This document shows, piece after piece, positions 8,999-17,862 of a stretch of DNA of 64,000 nucleotides. Position numbers and translations under genes: made by a program. The stretch's first letter is position 1. Each line of letters begins with the position of its first letter. A model generated the notes under the pieces. It was not told the origin of the DNA, did not search any database, and was given only the letters and a program-made list of their open reading frames with translations. Source of the DNA: Terriglobus roseus (GTDB lineage: Bacteria > Acidobacteriota > Terriglobia > Terriglobales > Acidobacteriaceae); contig NZ_FNSD01000001.1 of assembly GCF_900105625.1 (NCBI RefSeq), positions 3,968,001 through 4,032,000 on the forward strand, read 5' to 3'.

Positions 8999-9638
8999 CG
9001 ACCCGGCGAGTCTTTAGGGGATGGCAGTTCTTCGGATGACTCCGGTAGAGAGTCCATCTCGCCATAGTCGCTGCTTTAGTTAATCTCAGATAGAAGTCCG
9101 AGTCGCCGAGCGTCGGAGTCTGTGAGCTGGCGGTGAACAGACGCCCCGGCGTCTACCAAACTCAGTAGGCTGACGACCTCCTCTGTGGCGAAACATGGCG
9201 AAAGAAAAGCCCCGAAGGCCGATCGCGAATTGCAGGTGAACGAGTCTGTGCAATGCGAAGCCGAATCTATCAGAGCAATACAGCTGACACGCACATAGAC
9301 ATCTCGCCCGTGGACGGGAAAGATGCTCAATAAATAGCTTTTCAAGTGAATCAACCTTCGGTGCGGATGGCGAGCAATTCTCTGCGCGGTATCAGTATGA
9401 AGCAGCGCAAGGGGAATTGGTTAGGGATATTTTCAAGGAGCAATCTTTATCAAGATGGTTCTCCTCCCCCCGGCATCCCTCCAGTCATCAGCGAGCGACC
9501 TTCGTCGCAGCAGACCTCTACTGCGAGGTTCCAGAACTTGGCGCGCGCTGAGCAGGCACAAACACATGGCAAGTGTTTGATGGGCACCGCTAAGATGATT
9601 GGGAAGTTTAGCGGCCTTGCGACGGGAGTCGAAGCTTG
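8999..9638 (+). other. gene-poor interval before the GH106 gene
   Basis: About 640 bases without a gene I can support. Short open frames exist on both strands (for instance 9346-9639 on + and 9076-9354 on -) but they show no recognisable motif, no signal peptide and no convincing ribosome site. No tRNA, strong hairpin or repeat was seen. Decayed sequence or a long leader for the downstream gene are both possible. Confidence 0.4.
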
Positions 9639-12332
9639 ATGGGAAAGTTCACGGGGAAGTATGGTGTCGCAGCGGCGGCTCTCATATTCGCGGCAGTCGG
9701 ATCGGGAATCGCGCTCAGAGCGCAGGATATCTCTGCGTTGCGCAAGGGGTTCATCACTCCCTCGAACGATGCCAAACCCATGATGCGCTGGTGGTGGTTC
9801 GGGCCGGCTGTCACGCGGGAAGAGATCACGCGCGAGATTGACCAGATGCATGCAGGCGGCATCGGTGGCTTTGAGCTTGCATCGGTTTACCCGCTTGCGT
9901 TGGATGATCCTTCGAAGGGGATTCATAACCTTCGGTATGCATCGCCTGAGATGGTCGAGATGCTACGCGTGGCGCAGGAGCATGGCCGCGCCCTGGGCAT
10001 GCGCGTCGACCTGACGCTGGGCAGCGGATGGCCCTTCGGCGGACCACATATTCCGATCGATCAGGCTGCCGCGAAGTTGAAAGTCGTCGCTGTGCCCCTG
10101 CGCGCGCCTCGACCGGTCATGGCGGATGGCGAGAGCTTGATTGCAATCTATTCGGCGACCGGGACGCCGGAAAAGTGGGATGCTGCAAACGCACATCGTG
10201 AACCGCTTAGCTTCAACGGAGGGGGCGCGCCGAAGGCGTCGGTGGCGGTGTACTTCATTCTGAGTCATACGAAGCAGATGGTGAAGCGTGCGTCGGTCGG
10301 CAGCGAAGGCTATGTGCTGGATCACATGTCGAAGCAGTCGATCGCGACCCATCTGGCAGCTGTGGGCGAACCGCTCTTGAAAGGGTTCACGGGGGCTCCG
10401 CCGTATGCCATTTTTTCCGATTCACTGGAAGTCTATGGCAGCGACTGGACGCCAACGCTGCCCCAGGAGTTTCAGCGCCGGCGTGGTTACGACCTTCTGG
10501 ATCATCTGCCGGAGCTGGTGCAGGGCGGCACGCCGCAGGCTGAGGCCGTGCGGCACGACTGGGGTGTTACGCTCTCTGACCTGGTGCGCGAAAACTACCT
10601 GCAACCGATGACGACGTTCGCGGCCGAGCATGGCACAAAGTTCCGTTCGCAGACTTATGGCGAACCCGCGGCGACGCTTGGGGATGAACGTGTGCCGCAG
10701 TTACCCGAGGGTGAAGGTCCGCAATGGAGCGCGTTCTCGTTCACGCGTTGGACATCGTCGGCGAACCACATCTTCGGCAACAACGTGACATCCGCGGAGA
10801 CTTGGACGTGGCTGCACGCGCCCGTCTTCCGCGCGACGCCATTAGACATGAAGGCCGAAGCCGACCGGATGTTCCTGGAGGGCGTTAACCAGTTTATCGG
10901 CCATGGCTGGCCCTACTCTGCGCCCGGTGTACAGGAACCCGGGTGGTCACTGTACGCGGCGGCTGTCTTCAATGCACACAACCCGTGGTGGCCCGTCATG
11001 CCGCAGGTAACGGGCTATCTGCAACGCGTGAGTTGGCTGCTGCGGCAGGGTGAGCCGTCCAACGACGTTGCCGTGCTGCTGCCTGAGGATGATGCGCAGG
11101 CGGAATTTCGCCCCGGCCATGTCTCTGTCACCGCCGAAATGCAGTATCACATCACGCCGGCCCTGATGAAGTCGATGCTGGGCGCGGGTTACAACGTCGA
11201 CTACACCGATGCAAAGGCAATCGAGCTCAAGGGGCTTTCGTATCCCGTCGTGGTTGTACCCACAACCCATCGCATGCCGCTGGCATTGGTGCAGCGTCTG
11301 CAGACGTATGCCAAGGGCGGCGGCAAGATCATCTTTGTAGGCGAGACGCCTTCTACTTCGCCGGGACTACTGGAGGCGAGTGAGAGTGCGCGTGTCGCAG
11401 CAGCGGTGGCGCAGCTGCTACCCATGTCGCAGCACGTTGCGTCCGAGGTTGAACTGCCCAACGCGCTGCATCGCGCATTGCCACCGGACATGGATGTGAG
11501 TGCGAGTCATGGCGAGGTGGGCTTCCTGCACCGCAAACTGAAGGGCGCAGACGTTTACTTCATCGCGAACACCTCGAACGTCGCGCAGGTGCTGAAAGTT
11601 TCGCCGCGTGCTACGCGCCATGCAGCCGAGTGGTGGGATGCGGAGAAGGGCGGCGAGAGCAGCGCAACGCTCGGTGCGGAGATCACGTTACCGCCATATG
11701 CGTCCCGTGTGCTGGTGTTGCATGACGGCGCGGCTGTTCGCACAAAGGAGACTTCGCTCACTGCAGAGAGCCGCGATCCCATCACCCTTACTGGCTGGCA
11801 TGCATCGTTCCCCGGTAGCGCGGGATCGCCCGCCATGCCGGAGCGAGCAGTCGCCAGCACCGTGTGGACTGATGATGCTGCGACCAGGTTCTACTCAGGC
11901 GAGGTTCGTTACACAACTACGTTCACGGCGCGTGCTCTCAGCAAAGGCCAGCACCTCATGCTGCAGTTCCCGGACGGCAAGCCGCTTGTGAACACAAGGG
12001 CGCCGAACTTACCGGGAATGCGTGCGTGGTTCGATGCTCCTGTGCGGGATGCGGCGCTGGTTACGGTGAACGGCAAATTGGCGGGAACGCTGTGGCATCC
12101 GCCGTATGAGCTGGACCTGTCGCCGTTGCTGAAAGATGGAGACAACACCATCGAGGTCCGCGTCTTTAACACGGCGACGAACGAGATGGCGGGCAGGCCG
12201 CCGGTCGATTACACGGCCTTGAAGGCGGTCTATGGCGATCGCTTCCAGATGCAGGACATGGATAAGATCGACGCCGCGACATCAGGCATGGTGGGGCCGG
12301 TGACGCTCCAGTATCGGAGCGAGTCAAAGTAG
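9639..12332 (+). CDS. GH106-type glycoside hydrolase (alpha-L-rhamnosidase-like), secreted
   Basis: Large exported hydrolase (897 residues from the ATG at 9639; a TTG directly before it is also possible). A signal peptide ends near IALRAQ. The N-terminal catalytic barrel begins with PMMRWWWFGPAVTREEI and GGIGGFELASVYPL, the family-106 opening, followed by LGMRVDLTLGSGWPFGGPHI and the EVYGSDWTP and YGEPAATLGDE regions where the acidic residues lie. The C-terminal part ends in a jelly-roll module with VTVNGKLAGTLWHPPYELDL. GH106 enzymes remove alpha-L-rhamnose from plant pectin side chains and related glycans; the exact linkage here cannot be read from sequence. It stands as a single gene followed by a strong hairpin. 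Confidence 0.85.
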   Translation: MGKFTGKYGVAAAALIFAAVGSGIALRAQDISALRKGFITPSNDAKPMMRWWWFGPAVTREEITREIDQMHAGGIGGFELASVYPLALDDPSKGIHNLRYASPEMVEMLRVAQEHGRALGMRVDLTLGSGWPFGGPHIPIDQAAAKLKVVAVPLRAPRPVMADGESLIAIYSATGTPEKWDAANAHREPLSFNGGGAPKASVAVYFILSHTKQMVKRASVGSEGYVLDHMSKQSIATHLAAVGEPLLKGFTGAPPYAIFSDSLEVYGSDWTPTLPQEFQRRRGYDLLDHLPELVQGGTPQAEAVRHDWGVTLSDLVRENYLQPMTTFAAEHGTKFRSQTYGEPAATLGDERVPQLPEGEGPQWSAFSFTRWTSSANHIFGNNVTSAETWTWLHAPVFRATPLDMKAEADRMFLEGVNQFIGHGWPYSAPGVQEPGWSLYAAAVFNAHNPWWPVMPQVTGYLQRVSWLLRQGEPSNDVAVLLPEDDAQAEFRPGHVSVTAEMQYHITPALMKSMLGAGYNVDYTDAKAIELKGLSYPVVVVPTTHRMPLALVQRLQTYAKGGGKIIFVGETPSTSPGLLEASESARVAAAVAQLLPMSQHVASEVELPNALHRALPPDMDVSASHGEVGFLHRKLKGADVYFIANTSNVAQVLKVSPRATRHAAEWWDAEKGGESSATLGAEITLPPYASRVLVLHDGAAVRTKETSLTAESRDPITLTGWHASFPGSAGSPAMPERAVASTVWTDDAATRFYSGEVRYTTTFTARALSKGQHLMLQFPDGKPLVNTRAPNLPGMRAWFDAPVRDAALVTVNGKLAGTLWHPPYELDLSPLLKDGDNTIEVRVFNTATNEMAGRPPVDYTALKAVYGDRFQMQDMDKIDAATSGMVGPVTLQYRSESK

Positions 12333-12343
12333 GAAGGTCCGCT

Positions 12344-12382
12344 GGCGGGCATAACGAATTCGCGTGATTCGTTGCGCCCGCC
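12344..12382 (+). terminator. hairpin after the GH106 gene
   Basis: Inverted repeat GGCGGGC / GCCCGCC and AACGAAT / ATTCGTT separated by a two-base mismatch, with a seven-base loop. It starts 12 bases after the GH106 stop and ends 30 bases before the next gene, so it probably separates two transcription units. No U tract follows. Confidence 0.5.
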
Positions 12383-12412
12383 GGCGTAGCCTGTTTGGCA
12401 GGAGATGTCCTC

Positions 12413-13627
12413 ATGTCGAGCACTACGCACCCCGCGGGAATTGCTTCGTCGCCGTCTGCTTCCCGTTCCAGTCGGACCCTCTCGCGAGAGGTCGCAGCGG
12501 CCGGCGTCCCCTGGTACATCTGGACCGGTGTTGCGGGCATCACGTCAGCCTCAGTTGGCGCGGCGTGGGACGTGGCGTGGCACCGTTCCATTGGTCGTGA
12601 CACCTTCTGGACGCCTGCGCACCTGATGATTCAACTGTGTGGCGTGCTGGCGGCGGTCGTCGGCCTTTGGCTTGTGTATCAGTGCACCTTCCAGAAAGAT
12701 TCGAAGCTGCGCGCGGCATCGGTGAACGTGTTTGGTCTGCGTGCACCGCTGGGGATTTTTCTTGCGGGTTGGGGCGGCATTGCCATGATCACGTCTGCGC
12801 CCTTCGACAACTGGTGGCATGCCGCGTACGGTCTGGACGTAAAGATCGTCAGTCCGCCGCACACACTCTTGATCCTAGGTATTCGTGCGGTCTCACTCGG
12901 CGTCTTCTTCCTGATTCTGGCGACAATGAACCGCGCAGCAGCCGAGGGAGCCAGCAGCTTCTCCACGCTGCAAAAGCTGCTGCTGTACCTGGGTGGCCTC
13001 ACCGTGGGCGGTCAGATGTTCTTCCTCCAGGAGTACACGTGGGACATTGGACTGCACCAGTTCGTCCCTTATATCGCCATGGGAATTGCCGTGCCGGTGG
13101 TCTTTGCGATGATCTCGCAGGCGTCGCGCTTCAAGTGGGCAGCGACGACTTCCGCTGCAATTTACATGGCGTTCCTGATTGGGGAGATCCTGATCTTTCC
13201 ACTGATGCACGCAGAGCCGAAGCTCGGACCGGTCTTTAACCCGGTCACGCATCTCATCCCCGCGAAGTTCCCGATCCTGTTGATCGTTCCGGCTCTCGCT
13301 CTGGATCTTCTCTGGCAGAAGATAAAGGACTGGAAGACGTGGCAGATTGCTCTTGTTTCCGGCGTCGTCTTCGTCGCGGTGCTCACTGCGGTCGAGTGGC
13401 CTTTCGCTAACTTCCTTCTTTCGAAGGCGAGCGAGAACCGCTTCTTCGGGACGACGTACTTTGACTACAACTCACGACCGGACGGTGAGGATCGTATGCG
13501 GATCTTCTTCCATCCCGTATACGGCCTTCCGCTCTGGTTCGGCCTGATGCGGGCATCGGTTTACGCAGCGATCTCCACATGGGTTGGCTTCGTCTTCGGC
13601 CGTTGGATGCGTGGAGTTCAACGGTGA
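12413..13627 (+). CDS. uncharacterised polytopic membrane protein with conserved histidines
   Basis: A 404-residue inner-membrane protein with roughly nine hydrophobic spans. I do not recognise a named family. Histidines recur at span edges in WDVAWHRS, FWTPAHLMIQL, NWWHAAYGLDV, SPPHTLLILG, GLHQFVPY and FHPVYGLPLWF, an arrangement that could bind metal or haem; this is inference. The ATG at 12413 follows GGAG with eight intervening bases; earlier in-frame codons lack a ribosome site. The stop overlaps the GTG start of the next gene (GTGA), so the two are translationally coupled and probably act together. Context downstream is fluoride and copper handling. Confidence 0.8.
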   Translation: MSSTTHPAGIASSPSASRSSRTLSREVAAAGVPWYIWTGVAGITSASVGAAWDVAWHRSIGRDTFWTPAHLMIQLCGVLAAVVGLWLVYQCTFQKDSKLRAASVNVFGLRAPLGIFLAGWGGIAMITSAPFDNWWHAAYGLDVKIVSPPHTLLILGIRAVSLGVFFLILATMNRAAAEGASSFSTLQKLLLYLGGLTVGGQMFFLQEYTWDIGLHQFVPYIAMGIAVPVVFAMISQASRFKWAATTSAAIYMAFLIGEILIFPLMHAEPKLGPVFNPVTHLIPAKFPILLIVPALALDLLWQKIKDWKTWQIALVSGVVFVAVLTAVEWPFANFLLSKASENRFFGTTYFDYNSRPDGEDRMRIFFHPVYGLPLWFGLMRASVYAAISTWVGFVFGRWMRGVQR

Positions 13628-15117
13628 CGCGCCGCCACTGTGTGCGTTTCTTCTCTGTGCTGATGTTCCTGCTGCCGATGGTGGCGCGCGCCCATGTTGG
13701 GAATAAGGATGTCTTCGTCGAGCTACAGCCCGGTCCTTACAAGCTATTTGTCACCATCCGTCCCCCGATGGTAATTCCCGGCGTGGCGACAGTCGAGGTG
13801 CGTAGCTCCGGCCCGAAGTTAAGTTCGATCCGGATTACACCGGTCCCGATGATCGGCGAAGCGAGCAAGCATCCACCCACACCGGACGCCATGAAACGAT
13901 CAACGGACGATCCAGCCTTCTTTACCGGGTCGCTGTGGCTGATGGGCAGTGGTTCCTGGAAGGTCCAGCTCGCTCTCGAGGGAGCGGAGGGCAATGCAAG
14001 CGCAAGTGTCCCTGTGCCCGCAATGGCACTTTCTGTCATGCGGATGAATCGTTCCTTGGGGCTGCTGCTCGCAGCCCTGGGCGTGTCCCTGGTGTTGGGG
14101 ATCGTAGGCATTGTTGCGGCGGCCTCGCGTGAGTCGCGCCTCGCTCCCGGTGAAGCGCCCGATGTATCCCGGAAGCGACACGCAATCGTGATGGGCGCTG
14201 TCGCTTTCGTCGTCGTCATCGCCGCGATTTTACTTGGCGCGCGGTGGTGGAACGTAGAGGCCGCCGATTACGCTTCGTATGTCTTCCGTCCTCTGGGCCT
14301 GACGCCGTTGCTGCGCGGCAACACGCTTGACCTGCAGATGGGCAACTTCACTACCGAGAATGTCCGGCGCAACCGCGTGTCCACGGACCTGCTACCGGAT
14401 CATGGGCACCTGATGCATCTCTGCGCTATACGAGAGCCCGGCATGGATGCGGTCTTTCATCTGCATCCGGCGCCGGTCGCTCCGGGAAAGTTGAGCATGC
14501 AACTGCCCGCAATGCCGCCGGGCCACTATCGCCTGTTCGGCGACATTGTGCACCGCAATGGATTGCCGGAGACGCTGACTGCAGCATTGGACATTCCCGC
14601 AGGTTTTAAGGGGGGCAAGCTCGATCCAGAGGACGCTGAAGCAGCGCCGCCAGCGCTTGATGTCGGTGAGTTGGGACCGGTGGACAAGCTGCCCGACGGC
14701 TACAGCATGGTCTGGGATCGACCGGCGATGCTCGTCGCGAATCAACCAACGATCTTCCGCTTTCACTTGTTGAACGTGCAGGGCGAGCCCGCAAGCGATG
14801 TCGTGCCTTATCTGGGTATGGCGGGTCATGCCGCCTTTGTGAAAACGGACTTGACTGCCTTCGCGCATACTCATCCCGAGAGTTCAGCGCCCATGTTGTC
14901 CATGATGGTAGCCAATGACGGTGCCACTCCTGACGCCACGTCTGATATGTCGGTGCAGGGTATGGGCGCGATGGATGGCGTGAAGGCTGACACCATCGTC
15001 TCGCCGACAGTTGAGTTCCCTTATGGCTTCCCGTCGTCCGGACGCTATCGAATCTTCGTGCAGATGAAGCATGGCGGCACTGTTGAGACGGGAGTCTTTG
15101 ACGCTGAGGTCCGCTGA
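13624..15117 (+). CDS. uncharacterised membrane-anchored periplasmic protein, His/Met-rich, N-terminal His
   Basis: 497 residues from the overlapping GTG start. The signal peptide ends FLLPMVARA followed by HVGNKDVFVEL, so cleavage at the A-R-A site would leave histidine as the mature N-terminus, as in copper proteins of the CopC and LPMO type. A beta-rich domain follows (about 25-125), then two membrane spans (about 140-165 and 190-210). The C-terminal domain carries DHGHLMHLC, AVFHLHPAPV, GDIVHRNG, AFAHTHPE and Met-rich MSVQGMGAMDG, recalling FixH/YtkA-like periplasmic domains. Copper binding is inferred, not shown. It is coupled to the membrane protein upstream and convergent with the nucleotidyltransferase gene 16 bases away. 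Confidence 0.8.
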   Translation: MTRRHCVRFFSVLMFLLPMVARAHVGNKDVFVELQPGPYKLFVTIRPPMVIPGVATVEVRSSGPKLSSIRITPVPMIGEASKHPPTPDAMKRSTDDPAFFTGSLWLMGSGSWKVQLALEGAEGNASASVPVPAMALSVMRMNRSLGLLLAALGVSLVLGIVGIVAAASRESRLAPGEAPDVSRKRHAIVMGAVAFVVVIAAILLGARWWNVEAADYASYVFRPLGLTPLLRGNTLDLQMGNFTTENVRRNRVSTDLLPDHGHLMHLCAIREPGMDAVFHLHPAPVAPGKLSMQLPAMPPGHYRLFGDIVHRNGLPETLTAALDIPAGFKGGKLDPEDAEAAPPALDVGELGPVDKLPDGYSMVWDRPAMLVANQPTIFRFHLLNVQGEPASDVVPYLGMAGHAAFVKTDLTAFAHTHPESSAPMLSMMVANDGATPDATSDMSVQGMGAMDGVKADTIVSPTVEFPYGFPSSGRYRIFVQMKHGGTVETGVFDAEVR

Positions 15118-15133
15118 GCTTCAAAGGCTGGGG

Positions 15134-16453
15134 TTAAGGTGCAGTGCGGCCGCCATGCCGAATGCGGGACGCAAACCAGGAACTGACGCGAACGATCGGG
15201 AAGAGGAAGAACAGACTACGGGGGAGACGCGATTCCGCCATCTCGTCGGGTCGGTAGGTCCACGTGCGAAGTTCTGAAAGCAGGGCTCCCGCACCGCGAC
15301 CCAGCAGGAAGCGCGAGAGATAAACAGACGTGCTGCCGAAGCGCTGCGCGTCCACCTCCTTCGTCTCGCCTTCCCCGGCGAGCAGACGAAGTGCAGATCG
15401 GCGAAGAAACTGCAGTGTCGCGTCCTTCTCCAGCTCATGCTGCAGGGGACCGATGTCGAGCAGGAGTAAATCGTGACATAGCAGCATCGCTTGCCCCACG
15501 GATCGGCCTGCGTCCATGTGTTTCAAGCGTTCATATACTGCAACGACCGCAGCCGGGTTGTCATGCGGCAGCAGCGTATAGACGTCTGCCAGCCACTTTA
15601 AACGGCCCCAGCCATGCGAGGCACCATGAACGCAGAGATAGGCGAGTAGCGTATCGCCGCCCAGCGTTGTAACGGTAGCTCCGGGTGCAATCGCAACCTC
15701 CTGGAGTGCGGCCGGCGGCAGATCACCTCGGAGAAGCGGCAGGTCGGTAAGACGCCAGTGAAGCTCCAGAGACACGCCGGCCACGCCTCGATGCCAGTCA
15801 ATGGATTTTCCATAACGCAGCCACACGTGCTGGTGATCCGCGGAGAGGGTGTTCGGATTCTGCGGCGTATATCCGGAGGCCTGCAAGAGTTCCACCGCGG
15901 CACTTACCTGAGATTGCGGTACCCACAGGTCCACATCCTTTGCATGACGCAGGCTGGCATCGCCAAAGGCAAGCGCAGTGAGCGCTGCTCCCTTCAGAAA
16001 GACGGCCTGCAGATCAGCTTCGCGAAATGCCTTGCCCAGTCGCATGGTTTCAAGTGCCAGCATCATGGACTGGCGCGCCTGAGTCCCTGCGGCGCGCTGC
16101 AACGCGGTGCTGATATCTGCGGGTGGATGCACTCCCGCTGTCACGAGCCCGCGGAGCAGCAGCCCAAAGACACGATGCCTGTGACAAACATCAAGGACAA
16201 GTTGCCAGTCTGCTACGGCGGCTGCGGCTTCGCGGATAGTTGCTGACTCCTCCTCGGCGAAGGGGAAGCGCAGGCAAGCGAGCACCAGCCGAAACTCTGG
16301 CGAGAATGAGACTTTGCCCGTGTTTCCTCCCGGTAGATCAGCCGCTGTGTGAACTGCCTGCATGCCTCTCCAGAGTAAGCGGACGAGAAGCCGCGCACCC
16401 AATGAAAGCATAGGACGCAGCCCGCGCACCATACGCTGCGCGACGCCTGGCAT
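15134..16453 (-). CDS. nucleotidyltransferase-fold protein (NTP_transf_5 type)
   Basis: A 439-residue protein whose middle part (about 150-330) matches the uncharacterised nucleotidyltransferase family PF14907. The signature is FLKGAALTALAFGDASLRH followed by KDVDLWVP, where the Asp pair of a nucleotidyltransferase active site lies, then YTPQNPNTLSADHQHVWL and SLELHWRLTD. An N-terminal helical region of about 100 residues and a C-terminal helical region (HGWGRLKWLADVYTLL onward) complete it. Relatives occur near exopolysaccharide, glycosyltransferase and RiPP genes, but substrates are unknown. The gene diverges from the fluoride riboswitch by 24 bases, so the two promoters must overlap. Function cannot be assigned. 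Confidence 0.75.
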   Translation of the reverse strand: MPGVAQRMVRGLRPMLSLGARLLVRLLWRGMQAVHTAADLPGGNTGKVSFSPEFRLVLACLRFPFAEEESATIREAAAAVADWQLVLDVCHRHRVFGLLLRGLVTAGVHPPADISTALQRAAGTQARQSMMLALETMRLGKAFREADLQAVFLKGAALTALAFGDASLRHAKDVDLWVPQSQVSAAVELLQASGYTPQNPNTLSADHQHVWLRYGKSIDWHRGVAGVSLELHWRLTDLPLLRGDLPPAALQEVAIAPGATVTTLGGDTLLAYLCVHGASHGWGRLKWLADVYTLLPHDNPAAVVAVYERLKHMDAGRSVGQAMLLCHDLLLLDIGPLQHELEKDATLQFLRRSALRLLAGEGETKEVDAQRFGSTSVYLSRFLLGRGAGALLSELRTWTYRPDEMAESRLPRSLFFLFPIVRVSSWFASRIRHGGRTAP

Positions 16454-16477
16454 GTTAGGCTAGTGCAAATTAACGCG

Positions 16478-16547
16478 TGGCGATGGGGTTCCGCCAGAAC
16501 CGCACGCGGCCGGGCCGCTGCTGATGACTCCTACGAATCGTAGGAGG
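16478..16547 (+). promoter_or_regulatory. fluoride (crcB-motif) riboswitch with ribosome-site sequestering hairpin
   Basis: The aptamer fits the crcB-motif layout: TGGCG (16478-16482) pairs with CGCCA (16492-16496) around ATGGGGTTC; GCGGC (16506-16510) pairs with GCCGC (16514-16518); the conserved CTGATG follows at 16521-16526. GGGGT (16485-16489) can pair with ACTCC (16527-16531) to close the aptamer. The same bases belong to a competing perfect 8-bp hairpin CTCCTACG / CGTAGGAG (16528-16535 with 16539-16546) that buries the ribosome site AGGAGG (16542-16547). Fluoride binding should free the site and switch translation on. The next gene is a CLC-F exporter, matching the known regulon. Confidence 0.9.
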
Positions 16548-16551
16548 TCCC

Positions 16552-17853
16552 ATGTCCGAAGAACGTCCCGTCTCGCCCAATCACCTTTTTCGATATCTTT
16601 GGCGTTGGATCCCGCTTGCCGTAATGGCAGGGATTCTTGCTGGTTCGGCGTCAGCATTACTGCTGTGGTCGCTGAATCTTGCGACAGCGGTGCGCGAAGA
16701 CCATCGCTGGCTCATCGCACTGCTGCCGATCGCAGGGCTTGCCGTCGGGCTGATGTATCACTACCTGGGCACCTCGGTCGAGGCCGGCAATAACCTCATC
16801 CTGGACGAGGTGCATGATCCGCAGCGCACCCTCCCCGTGCGCATGACGCCGCTGATTCTGATCGGCACGTTTGTCACACATCTCTTCGGCGGATCGGCCG
16901 GCCGCGAAGGCACTGCCATCCAGACAGGAGCCTCGCTCGCCGACCAGCTTTCCAAGCCATTCCGGCTCAGCGCAGAAGAGCGTCGAGTGCTGTTGATGTG
17001 CGGGATCAGTGCCGGCTTCGCTTCTGTCTTTGGTACACCATTGGCCGGGGCGGTCTTTGGGCTTGAAGTGTTGATGGTGGGATCGGTGAGCTACAGCGCC
17101 CTTGTGCCGTGCGTCGTTGCAGCCTTTGCTGGAGACCTGACCACACGAGCCTGGCATGTCTCACACACCCTGTATCGCGTTAGCGAAGTGCCTGCAATCT
17201 CGGCGCGTGGCGTGCTCTTCGCAGCCATTGCGGGCGCAATCTTCGGTCTTGTCGCGATGGCATTTGCGCGTACCGTCCATGTCATCGCGGCCCGCTGCAA
17301 AGCGATGGTCACTTACAGTCCGTTGCGGCCCGTGCTGGGCGGCATCCTTGTCGCGGCCGCCGTCTTTGCGTTTGGTACGACGAAGTACATCGGACTGGGC
17401 ATACCAGGCATCGTCGCAGCCTTCCATGGCCCTCAGCCACCTTACGATTGGGCCGCAAAGTTCCTGTTCACCGTGGTGACGCTTGGTACCGGTTTCAAGG
17501 GGGGCGAGGTGACACCGCTCTTCTTCATCGGCGCAACGCTGGGCAATGCGCTTGCGTACGTACTGCCACTGCCGTCTTCGTTGCTGGCTGGCATGGGCTT
17601 TGTCGCGGTCTTCGCGGGAGCAGCCAACACGCCCGTTGCCTCGACACTCATGGCAGTCGAACTATTCGGCGCAGAAGCGGGCGCGTACGCCGGCATCGCT
17701 TGCGTCTTCAGTTACCTGTTCTCAGGCAGTAGCGGCATCTATCGATCGCAGCGCGCGGGCACTGCTAAGGTTGCGCGTGACGGAGCAATGGAAGAGGACT
17801 CACTTGCGCTCGAAGCGAAGGATGACCAGATACAGGGCGTACGTTCCCAGTGA
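16552..17853 (+). CDS. CLC-F type fluoride/proton antiporter
   Basis: Inner-membrane CLC-family exporter of 433 residues that expels fluoride in exchange for protons. It carries the sequence variants that mark the fluoride branch rather than chloride CLCs: GNNLI at 79-83 in place of GSGIP, GREGT at 117-121 in place of GREGP with the gating Glu at 119, and GFKGGEVTPLF near residue 315 in place of the GxFxP motif. About ten helices are visible, plus a short acidic C-terminal tail. The ATG at 16552 lies five bases after AGGAGG, which is buried in a riboswitch hairpin. Regulation by fluoride is therefore expected. Motif knowledge is from the published CLC-F family; transport was not tested here. 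Confidence 0.93.
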   Translation: MSEERPVSPNHLFRYLWRWIPLAVMAGILAGSASALLLWSLNLATAVREDHRWLIALLPIAGLAVGLMYHYLGTSVEAGNNLILDEVHDPQRTLPVRMTPLILIGTFVTHLFGGSAGREGTAIQTGASLADQLSKPFRLSAEERRVLLMCGISAGFASVFGTPLAGAVFGLEVLMVGSVSYSALVPCVVAAFAGDLTTRAWHVSHTLYRVSEVPAISARGVLFAAIAGAIFGLVAMAFARTVHVIAARCKAMVTYSPLRPVLGGILVAAAVFAFGTTKYIGLGIPGIVAAFHGPQPPYDWAAKFLFTVVTLGTGFKGGEVTPLFFIGATLGNALAYVLPLPSSLLAGMGFVAVFAGAANTPVASTLMAVELFGAEAGAYAGIACVFSYLFSGSSGIYRSQRAGTAKVARDGAMEEDSLALEAKDDQIQGVRSQ

Positions 17854-17862
17854 ATTCTCGCT

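Noticed and set aside
9346-9639. 97-codon open frame before the GH106 gene, with a start-like repeat (MIGKFSG, MGKFTGK)
   Set aside because: No recognisable motif or ribosome site, and it runs into the GH106 signal peptide; the resemblance of the two short stretches is probably chance.
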